Positions 27,930-64,000 of a stretch of 64,000 nt of DNA are shown here, in pieces. The DNA is taken from positions 62,001 to 126,000 of the forward strand of contig JALJCO010010453.1 in assembly GCA_023101725.1 (NCBI GenBank), written 5' to 3'. Below the pieces are notes generated by a model, which was not told where the DNA came from, made no database searches, and saw nothing but the letters and a program-made list of their open reading frames with translations. A program made the translations under genes and the position numbers. This DNA comes from Atherinomorus stipes (Eukaryota; Chordata; Actinopteri; Atheriniformes; Atherinidae). The first letter of the stretch is position 1. Each line of letters opens with the position of its first letter.

Positions 27930-30900
27930 ATGTGGCTGATCGTGTTGGCCAGTTTGCTTCACTACGCCTCCGCTTATGATGTGGACCTGAAGAAACTGGA
28001 GGGGCTGGCGAAAGCGAGGGTGGAGGTACGCGAAACGTCTGAATTGTTGGCGTTATAAAGGAGGAAGAATGAATCAGTGTGTGTTTTTAGTGCAGAAGAA
28101 ACGAGACAATGTGCACTCTTTATGAATCAGAATTTAAAAAGCAGAAACGTGAATGGATGCGTTTCCTTAATCAAATGACATTGTTTTTGGCGCATGCGTG
28201 AGTATTTCTGCTGGAGGAGTAGCTGAATTAAATTGAAGGGGGGTTATGTGTTCTTCTAAATATAGCAAATTCTTAAAAACAGTTATTTAAATGTAATTGT
28301 AGTAATAATAATAAAAACATACTCTGCAATGACTAGTTGATCAGTGAGTTAAAGAGAGGGCTCAGCTTGTGTAACAGCAGGTCATACTCCTGCACAAAAG
28401 CTTCTGAAACTCTACTACTCTTTTTGTGAGAAACCTAACATTTTCTCCCCTAGGGTGTTACTCTATCACCAAATAGCCAGCATCACTGACAAAAGGCATT
28501 ATCTGATGCTACTGTTGTGTTGGTCACACCTCATGGCCGAGGCTTAGATTTCAGTTAAAATAGGTCGAACATCCTTACCTGGGGCTTAACTGATTATGCG
28601 CTTTTGTGCCAAAGGTGTAAGGTTATAGTGGTCCCAAAAAAAAGGGCAGTGATTTACTGAGCAAGGTTATTCATCCAGATTCTGTAGCAGGGAACTGCTA
28701 TCACAATAAAAATATGCACTAAAATGTACTTTAGTTGAAAATAAGATCAATATGCCATCTTTGGTCTGCTTTCTAACAACAAGAGCTGTTTGTGACCGTT
28801 TCCTGTTTGTGATGTTCTGTGTCCTTTCAGACATGTGGTGGATGACAGCTGAACAGACTCAGGGAGGTAAGTTGTCAAGTTATGTAATCAACAGGCTTAT
28901 ATCTGACAACATGCTGAGAACCAGTGTCAGAAGCCGACTAATGCCTAAATCCCTGCCTAAAACTGCTCACTCTGAGAAATATTTTACATTTTATGTCCAG
29001 AGTTCCATTTAATCCCCAACAAGTCTGTCACTGAAACCAGCTCAGAGTGAAAAACACTAATCCCCACCTCTGTCTGCAGGTCAAAGCCTTTGTGATCCAG
29101 GATATTCCTCTCTAGTATCCTTTGACACAAATGCATCACTGCTACTTTTTGGTAAGTACTGTCAATTCAGAGGCTGCACTCAGGTATATTCATAAAAATC
29201 CTTGACTGTCATTACCTCAGCCATAACCTGGTCATGAAGCACATTCCTGGGGCTGATCCAGAGCTTGTCCTCCTGAATCACTATTTTGAAGAGCTTGATG
29301 TGAGTATTGTTTGCATTTGTCTGTTGTGTTTATGGCTTGTTTTACAATTAATTAAAAAAAAAAAGAAAAGTGGTGTGATCTAGATTTAAGCTGTTGCAGT
29401 CATGTGGGAAAAAAAAGTAGATGAAGCCTATGGAAAATCTAATTTTTGTCTCATTTCAAGAACAATTAATTGATCATTTTTTAAAAACTGAGACTCTTGA
29501 TTTAATTAATATACTCAAAATAACAAAATGGCACACTGTAGTCAATTGAATAATTTAATTTATTAAAAAAAACAACATAGTACATTTTACACTGGCAGAT
29601 CTGGGATATTAAAATCTAAAGTTCCAGATTAACTCTCCATATTTTTCTAATAAATGCCAACACACCAGGAAGACTGTGGATGCCCTCGGGTACGACAACA
29701 GATGTATGTCCATATTCCAGCAGTGGCTCAGGTGGTAGAGCAGGTCATCCAATAACCCAAGAGTTGCTAGTTTGAATGCTGCTTCATCACAGTTCTGCCA
29801 TTGTGTCCTTGGGCAAGACACTTCACCCACCTAACCTTTAGTACCTGCAACACTGGTACAGTATATAGATGTTTGTTGGTGGATGTAGCACAAATTAGTT
29901 ACCACATTACTGTCAGGAGTGAATGAATGATGGGTTCAATGTAAAGCATTCTGAGTGTAATGAACAGAGAAGTGCAATATAATTATAATCCATTATTATG
30001 ATTCCTTGGGAGAGAAAAACAATTTTCAAAAGAAAATTTTGCAAAGTCCCAGAATAAAAGAAAAAAACAGAAAAAAAAACAAAAAGACCTGCAAATTTGT
30101 CCCAGACTGAGGCAAATTCAGGATAAGGGCATAACATTTATTAAAAACTCTCTGAGAAGCTCATCATTTGATCACAGGCAACTTATCTACTGCTGATGTC
30201 AAAGTACATGTGTCCTCAGTTGCATAATTCACATCTGAGTGTGCCAGGAAAAGGCTATCTCAAAATGGCAGTAAGGGAGACATATAGTTTACCTGTGAAC
30301 ATAACAATAATGACTAATACTTTTGAAATAATGTGGTGAAAAGAGGCATTTCTAAGACGATGTCATCTGCCCGTGGTAACAGGGTGGTGTGAACCAGACA
30401 CTTCATACCAGCTGTAACACGGGGTTGCGTCACTGCCATTGCAATTAAGATGTATGGTGTCTCTACACAATACAAATATCCAAGAGTTCGTCAGTGTAAT
30501 GTGAGACCATCTCTGCAAAAAGTTTATAGGACAACTTTCTGTTTTTTTCCTAACCTGGACCTTATTTCTAGGAGTTTATACGTGCATTAACTCGCTGGTA
30601 AACTTTCATTTTGACTTCTTAGGGCGATATTTAGATTAAGCTGCCCTCTGGTGTACACCAATAAAATGGGAGAGACATGGCAGCCTCTATATAAGACATT
30701 ATCTGCAGCAAAACTCCTTCATTTCAGAAATACTTTAAGTAGGATGAACGAATGAACAAGTACTATTGTCCTGTGAGCTCAGAGTTAACTCTCTGTTAGT
30801 TATTGGGGGCTTTTCTCTTTGCGGCCTGTAAAGTGTACAGCTGAGAAGAGCAGCTCGCTACCCAGACACCAACAAACGGCAATCTGCAAAACTCTGAACT

Positions 30901-32174
30901 CACAAGACAATAGTACTCGTTTGTTCGTTCATTTCTACTTAAAGTGTTGGTGAAATGAAGGAGTTTTTGCTGCACATAATGCCTTATAGAGAGGCTGCCC
31001 CATCTCTCCCGTTATATGTATGCATGCTGGAGGGTGAGTCTGAATATCACCAGAAGTCAAAGTGATACAGAAATTTACTGGTGAGTAAATGCATGAATAA
31101 ACTCCTAGAAATAAGGTCCAGGTTGGAAAAAACAGAAAGTTATCCTTTAAGTTAAAGTTTTAATGGCACCAACTCAAATTTAAGAAAGGTGATGCCAGAA
31201 TCTGAAGGAAAATTCTGCAACAATGCCTCTAGATTTTGTTTTGTTTTAGGGAGCAAGGAGGCCAGGGATTATGAATTTTTTTTCAACAGAATATTACACC
31301 TAGTCTTATGTACACACTTCTATTAAGAGTAATTAGCTTTTTTAAATACACTGAAAAAGTCATGTTTCCTTGAATAGACTCATTTTCACCACATTGGATT
31401 TTTAGCCATGCACAAGGAGTTTTCTTTGGGGGGCATTTAAAATAAATATTGCTCACATTCAGCTGAATATTGTGACCTTTGTGCACTTGGCAGAAGTGGA
31501 GCAAATGAAGCGCTCATTGGAAGTCATTAGTAGTTCTATTTTGGTCTCATGGCTCCTGGGGGAAATATCTGGCTCTTTAGATTAAGAGATGGGCCACATC
31601 TCGTATGTTGAACACTTCCTCAGGATGTTTTTAGCATTTTCACTGCCCTTATGTTAATAAAAGCAAAGAGACTGAATTAAGACTAAGATTTAAGATTAAG
31701 CAATTTGGGCAGGCTACAAAACAATAAATGAAAAAACAATAAATGGGGGAGTGAATCCATGTTCATTTTTTTTTTGCATTATACATAATTATTTGGTGTA
31801 TTAATACAAAATATTAGATGGAGTTTGAATTACTTCTGTTAAAAGTTGCCCATGTATGACTTGATAATGCACTAATATGTCATCAGTAAGTAAATATTTG
31901 TATTGTGACCAACAGTAAAAGCATAGTTGTGTTTCCTTCCCAGCGGATTGCTCTGTCTGACATGACCCAGGCTGAGATCAATGAGCTGCTGGAGAAACTG
32001 GGTTTCTACAAGAAGGCTCAATCGCAGGATGAGGTGCCAGATGAGTTTCGCTTCTCACCTGCCAAAGACAGCCCGTTTAAAGATGAGCCTGCTTACAAAT
32101 CATCCACTTCCTCTTCTGATACAGAAAACACTTCCCCAGAGCCTGAAGCAGAAGTCAAGCACACTGACCTATAA
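27930..32174 (+). CDS. selenom: selenoprotein M
   Basis: An ER-lumen thioredoxin-like selenoprotein. Five exons: 27930-28025, 28831-28866, 29080-29114, 29221-29299, 31944-32174; all GT-AG with phases that fit. Product 158 aa counting selenocysteine (human about 145). A hydrophobic signal peptide ([15 protein letters not shown]) precedes the mature part. Residues 33-37 are TCGGU, the CxxU redox centre, then [25 protein letters not shown] and [13 protein letters not shown], all close to mammalian SELENOM. UGA at 28843-28845 must be read as Sec. The carboxyl end HTDL replaces the human HADL and is probably an ER-retention signal. The acidic/Ser-rich tail before it is longer than in human. It converges with smtn. 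Confidence 0.96.
28843..28845 (+). other. selenom: UGA selenocysteine codon of selenom
   Basis: In-frame TGA between GGA and CAG in exon 2, giving C-G-G-U. Frame and family conservation continue on both sides of it, so it is recoded and not a stop. It lies in an exon of only 36 nt. Confidence 0.95.
29700..29965 (+). mobile_element. tRNA-headed SINE-like element in selenom intron 4
   Basis: Head GTGGCTCAGGTGGTAGAGCA (A-box-like, 29725-29744) and B-box-like TAGTTTGAATGCTG, then TGTGTCCTTGGGCAAGACAC and TTCACCCACCTAACCTTTAG, ending near AAAGCATTCTGAGTG. This is a common fish SINE body. It differs from the 24.3-kb element. Old and diverged. Confidence 0.7.
30528..31146. mobile_element. foldback / long-inverted-repeat element in selenom intron 4
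   Basis: The left arm (about 30528-30787) and right arm (about 30890-31146) are imperfect inverted copies of about 260 bp around a spacer of about 100 bp. Matching blocks include AACTTTCTGTTTTTT, ACCTGGACCTTATTTCTAGG, GGCAGCCTCT, CAAAACTCCTTCATTTCA and GAGTTCAGAGTT-type ends. No coding frame. The target duplication is not clear, so the superfamily is not assigned. Confidence 0.75.
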
Positions 32175-32514
32175 CCTGTTAGAATGGACAAAATGGTACC
32201 CCTCTGCACCATAGCTGCTCCATAATCAGCTGGTAGCAGTTGTTGGGAAGTTCACATTAAGGCCAGCAGATCATGAATCAGCGCGGGGGGGGGATCTTAC
32301 ATTTATTCATGGGCCTTTTAAAGATCCAATCTGAATTTGCACATCTTTCATGCCACTGGTTCCTTTTTATGCAGCATTGTAACCCAACAGGCCATTTTGT
32401 GAGTGCGCTTTTCTACTCTCCACACAGACTGGAAGTGAATTTTGTTGTTGTTCATGCATCTTCTGTGCATCATTCGAGTCCTTTTGTGTGTGTGTGGTTA
32501 CCTCCTACCTGCTG

Positions 32515-32580
32515 TGAAACCCAATGAAGCCTCAGGCTGAAAATCGTCTGACGGGCCCGAGGCTGATGCAATTTGTTCTA
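32515..32580 (+). promoter_or_regulatory. selenom: SECIS element of selenom (3' UTR)
   Basis: Core ATGA at 32524-32527 and TGAT at 32564-32567 bracket a stem. Positions 32529-32533 (GCCTC) pair with 32559-32563 (GAGGC), then one A/C mismatch, then GGC (32535-32537) with GCC (32555-32557). AAAA at 32540-32543 is the conserved apical-loop adenosine run. CGT (32545-32547) can pair with ACG (32551-32553), forming the small extra stem of a form 2 SECIS. It lies about 350 nt after the stop codon, as expected. Confidence 0.85.
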
Positions 32581-32628
32581 GTGGGTTGGACTGATGCACA
32601 CACAAACACACAAGTGGAAAGGATGAAC

Positions 32629-32634
32629 AATAAA
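32629..32634 (+). terminator. selenom: selenom poly(A) signal
   Basis: AATAAA about 60 nt after the SECIS, followed by a genomic A-run. It gives a 3' UTR of about 475 nt. Confidence 0.7.
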
Positions 32635-32639
32635 AAAAA

Positions 32640-34208
32640 AAGACCCCTAAACCTGTTTTGTTTAGTTTTCCTTTATGCTCTGCAGTTTAGCTCTGGGATA
32701 TCTTATGTTGCATGTTCAACAAATATGAATAATCATGTGCTTTATGAGACAAGTAAAAATTCTCCTCAAACACATTCACTTTTCAAATTAGTTTAATAGT
32801 TAATTCACATTTAACTGTTGTGCACAGTAACATGAAACTGTAGTGTTTAAGCTCTTATATACAAACACACAACACTGCTTTGTGGAGGTTTTGTTTTTCA
32901 GTTGCCAGCAGTGGAGTAGTTCAAAAATAATTTCTCAAATCTTCCAAAACAGAGTCTCAGCAACAGGTTTAATCAAAAGCTACCCTGAAACCAAAGTTTA
33001 AACACCATCTCAAAGAAACCCTGAACTTGAATAGTGAAGTCATTTTTTCTTTCTTGTCCTCTTGTTAAATATACAATTTTCAGTCCTGATTACTTGTATG
33101 TTCATACTGAAAGCCGGCTTTCAAATGTGAAGTCAATTTTTTTTAACACATTTGGAGCTTATCAACATACTTTAAGTAAAACTTTCAAAAGCATAATATA
33201 CACACTAAAACAAAAATATTTTTTAAAATTACTAGTATAAATAAAGAGCCCTCTAAAGGAGCTGTGTGTAAGTGTGTCTGGCAGGCAATGCAGTGATGCT
33301 GGGAGATTACAGTGCAGTGAGGTGTTCTGCTGTCAGTCATGCAGCAGTGAACATAAAGTGATGGTACAATTCAGCTGTAAGACATCAGGTTCCAATCCAC
33401 TCTTTGTTTAGCTGCACTGTTGCAGCTATTTAAATGGGAGGAAGATGCACTCAGTAGCTCTGTGGTGTTCAGAAAGGTGTATACTCATCACTTTACTACA
33501 GTAATAACACTGAATCAACTTGAAAAAATGAAATTACATCCCTGTACTCGTATTACAAAAAATAGGGCAATTGATTACATCAGCATGAAAACTACTTACA
33601 TGTAATTCAAGCAACCACAGTTCAGTGGGAAAAAAGTACCAAAATAAGTAATGTTGCGCCATGTGTTTTGATCTTTTTTTTCTCTCTTTTTCAATTGAAT
33701 TACCAACACAAGTGCTAACACAATTAGGATAATTAAAGGAAAAAAAATATAGAAAAATGTAGATTTACAAGAGGAAATACCATAGAAATATATTCCCTCT
33801 CTCGTTTTAAGTACACTGACAAAGTGACAGCAACTGCACACTGAACCTTGTATGAAGCAAAGTTTGAATGAACAAAACAACAAAAAAAAACTAAAACTAA
33901 ACAAAAAACCTGAAAAGGTCTTTTAAAAACTTAATCTCTTACTAAAAAAAATGTAGATTTCACGTCAACAAACTGTGTTGACATAGAGCTGAAATAATGA
34001 ATACATAATCACTGCTTACACTAAGCAAACTGATACTTAAAGACACACATACACAATCCCCAACTTGTCCATCAGAGATGTGCAACTATTTGACAAAGCC
34101 TGTCAGAATGGAGGTGGTCATCGGGTGAAATGAGGGGGGTCAGGAAAGCTGAAGAAACGGGAGCGGGTACCGACAACACATCCAGTCTGAATGCCAGCTG
34201 ACCACAGA
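32640..34208. other. interval between selenom and smtn 3' ends
   Basis: Includes the smtn 3' UTR (minus strand) downstream of the stop at 34209, but I could not find a clear AATAAA on that strand. AT-rich; no additional gene is supported. Confidence 0.5.
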
Positions 34209-61094
<26,886 letters not shown>

Positions 61095-62803
61095 CTAAAA
61101 ACACACACAGAGCAGTGGTATCAGACAACATTTCTATAAAATAAAGTACACAATATATCATTCCATCTGAAATTATTCGGTCACGTGTGATATCAGATAC
61201 TTATTCAAGTTGGGATAATATTATTTATAGAGTCGGGACATGACCAAAGTTAGAAAGTTCTCTTTTTTGTGTGTATCAACCCACTCAAGCATCGCAGGGC
61301 TTCAGAATGACAGAGCCTCACGCAGACCAGACAGCGCTAAGGAATGACAGGAATCCATTATTTGATCCCTCATCATACTGTAGGTAGATCTGACATAGCA
61401 ACTATGGCAACAGACACACACGCATGCATGCACTGCATGGGCAACACACTGGAAATATCTTTAAGTACTTTTCCTTTCAAGTTTAGTCCGTCATCTGCAG
61501 GTATTTTTTGTTTAATTTTAACGCCCTCGTCAGGCCAAACTATGTCAGTGCTTGATGCAAAAACATTACACTTGAAGTTTCACAAGCAAGACCCAGTTAG
61601 TTAAATCATGCCAATAATAAAAATAATTCTTATAAAAGTATTCTCATCCAACTTTTCTTTTTTTCCCCTACTGTATTTTTGCAAGACTTCATACATTCAT
61701 AACTGTGTTTACACTTTCTTACTTGAAATACAACCCAAATTCCCCAAATATTACAATGCTGTGTTAAACATAAATAATGACATGTGCAGCTTAGCACCAC
61801 CAGCTGAAAAGTACATAAAGCGTTTAGGATCAACATTTTCTCCCTTCCAGACAACATCTGTTTCAGGGAAAACCTTGCATATTTCAGCAAGACAATGCTA
61901 AACCACACACGTACAACAGCATGGCTTTACAGAAGAATGCAGGTGCTGAACTGACCTGCCTGCAGTTCAGACCTTTCACAAAAGCTCCTTTCAGACTTAC
62001 TCTGGAAAGCGGTAATAGTGCGGACTTTATACCATCCTTTATACCATCTGCATTCAGACATGAGTTCCGCTCTTTTACCTCAGAGATGTAGCGGACATGT
62101 ACCGGTGTTACAGCGAAACCTGTGACCCATGAAAATCTGTGACCACAGGGGGCGATAGTGAGTTCTTTTCTGTATGACTGTCATGATGGGACAGAAGCAC
62201 TGTACAACCCAGGTCACCATTTCTGATGAAATACAGCGGTTAGATCTTGAAAACACCTTTATAAAGGTTTGGGTTGATTATAATCCAGTTAGAGTAAGGT
62301 AACACTTTCTGATGGCTATCAGAAATGGTTACCCGAATTGTACTGATTAGTTTTACCTAGGGACCTGTAATAAATAAATTACCCCCCCACATCTGTTTTT
62401 TCTGTGGGGCATTTGCATGGGATAACGGAAGTCCGAGAAATTCACAGACATCTAGTGGGCAAGCTCAGTATTGTGTAACAGAGAGCCATTATCATTGTTT
62501 TGAGAACTTGCACCATGTCCGCATGTTGTCCAAAATAAACGTTTCTTGCTGCAGGAAAATACCATTAACGGATTTTTTTTATACAAGCCTGTATGTGACT
62601 GGTGAAACGGGTGAAAAATCTGTGAACATGAGCTAATTATCTTCAGGCCAAGCACAGCAACGCAGTTTCGCTTGACTTAGCGTTGACACGAGTGACAGGT
62701 AGTGTGTCACACTTCCTTCATTCGTAGCTCATATGGACTAAATCTGCACAACCCAACACCAGCGGATTTGGGCCACTGACTGACATTGTGATTGGAGAAT
62801 GAG

Positions 62804-62863
<60 letters not shown>
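62804..62863. repeat. (GT)n microsatellite
   Basis: About 30 GT units, directly followed by a GTGGGGAC-type fish repeat. Confidence 0.97.
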
Positions 62864-62866
<3 letters not shown>

Positions 62867-63860
62867 CCATGTTCCGAATTTTTACCATCACCGTGGGGAC
62901 GTCTTGACCTTGTGGGGACATTTTCCCGGTCCCCACGGGTACGGACCCCATTTTGAGGGTCAAGATTAGGTTTTACAGATTAAGGTCGCCGGCCAAGCAG
63001 ACTCGGTCCAATTGGGGAGCTGAAAGTTGCAATCTAACATATGACAACATCTGAGCTCAGAGTTTAAGGACTGCCACTGTTTGGGAGTTGTGATTTGATT
63101 TTGTTTTAATATGCCAAATTGTCAAGATATGGATTATTGTTGTTCATACAATTGAGCTAAGCTAGCTAGCAACTGCTAATGTCAGCAGTCACTTGTTGCA
63201 TTAGCAACAGTAAACATCACGTAAGGACTAATGGGCTGTAGAGATGCAGAAGCAAGCTATACTATATATAGATTAGATGCGTTGTATTGTTCCGAATACG
63301 TGACTTTAATAGAGGATGAGTTGAGTGGATGTCAGCAGCTGGTTTATCCGGTCATCTGACCATATTTCCAGGAGAGCTTTCAGCTCTTCGTCTGTCCACG
63401 TCTGTCTTCTCGCAATGTTTGTTTTGGTTTGGAGTGCGCGCTGCACCACATTGCGTTTGCATTGCGTGTAGTGTCACCACTTACATTTGGTCCTGTGTTT
63501 GGTCCGGTTAGCTTCACACTGCATACGAACCGGACCAGGATTCGCTTGCAAGCGAACCAAGACCCACGTTTTCAGGCGGACCAGAGTTTGCTTGTTTGGT
63601 CAGCACCAGAGTTCGGATGGTCTTTCACACCTGTCCAAACGAAGCGGACTATCTGAGGAAACGAACTCTGGTCCGTTTAAGGTGGACCAAACAGCCCTGG
63701 TGTGAAAGCAACCTAAGTTACAATTAGGTTTTGGTTAGGGTTAGGACAAGGGTTAGGTTATGGGTGTTAGCTTTAGGGTAAGGGGCTAGGGAATGCATTA
63801 TGTCAATGGATATACCCCACGGGGATATAAAATCAAAAGTGTGTGTGTGTGTGTGTATGT
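62864..63860. mobile_element. composite fish repeat split by a second insertion
   Basis: The left part (62864-62985) has ACCGTGGGGAC and GGTCCCCACGGGTACGGACC, ending AGATTAGGTTTTACAG. The right part (about 63715-63835) resumes with TTAGGTTTTGGTTAGGGTTA and ends in CCCCACGGGGATATAAAA before another GT run (63838-63857). The two halves look like one known fish repeat interrupted by about 730 bp. The insert has many GGTCCG/CGGACC motifs and a GGTGTGAAAG end, suggestive of a non-autonomous DNA transposon. Family not assigned. Confidence 0.55.
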
Positions 63861-64000
63861 ATGCGCGCGCGCAGCCGGACATCAGCACAAACAAGGTGGA
63901 TGATTATCTGTCATATCAGTTTTCTCTTCAACATATTTAGAGGGAAAACAGAACATGTAGAAACTTGGGGCATCATCTAAAAGAAATGCGAATTACACAG

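Noticed and set aside
28843..28845. TGA read as a nonsense mutation making selenom a pseudogene
   Set aside because: It is exactly the Sec position of the CGGU motif, the downstream exons stay in frame and conserved, and a SECIS is present in the 3' UTR.

Overview
The window is vertebrate nuclear DNA, most likely from a spiny-rayed teleost fish. Genes are split into short exons with GT-AG introns. Long AT-rich introns carry simple repeats, tRNA-headed SINE-like copies, a LINE tail and small DNA-transposon remnants. No complete single-exon gene was found, so nearly all the long open frames are chance or simple-repeat frames. Gene names rest on remembered vertebrate family sequences; no database search was run.

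Layout. (1) 1-2803, minus strand: the 5' seven coding exons of a methionine adenosyltransferase II alpha gene (mat2a type), running off the left edge. (2) About 7168-22200, minus strand: inpp5j, a proline-rich inositol polyphosphate 5-phosphatase. It has 12 coding exons, 693 aa, and a probable untranslated first exon in a CpG-rich patch near 21.6-22.2 kb. (3) 27930-32174, plus strand: selenom, encoding selenoprotein M in five exons. It has an in-frame UGA for selenocysteine in a 36-nt exon and a SECIS hairpin in the 3' UTR near 32.52-32.57 kb. (4) 34209 to beyond 61094, minus strand: smtn (smoothelin), whose amino-terminal exons lie past the right edge. It ends in two alternative terminal exons that complete the calponin-homology domain. 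It also contains an internal ATG-bearing exon (41873-42631) that splices in frame to the common 3' half and probably marks a second promoter.

The order inpp5j-selenom-smtn matches the human 22q12 cluster (INPP5J, SELENOM, SMTN), which supports all three assignments; mat2a is not part of that human cluster. selenom and smtn converge tail to tail. The genes have unrelated jobs: S-adenosylmethionine synthesis, phosphoinositide 5-dephosphorylation, ER thiol redox chemistry, and actin-cytoskeleton or contractile function.

Points most worth a second look are: the smtn alternative first exon, whose coiled coil resembles smoothelin-like protein 2; a degenerate Ser/Asp-rich repeat array in a long smtn exon; the selenom SECIS with adenosines where mammals have cytidines; a roughly 620-bp foldback element inside selenom intron 4; a clean hAT-type MITE with target-site duplication; and three tight intronic hairpins. 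I found no evidence of a wholly new biological system.
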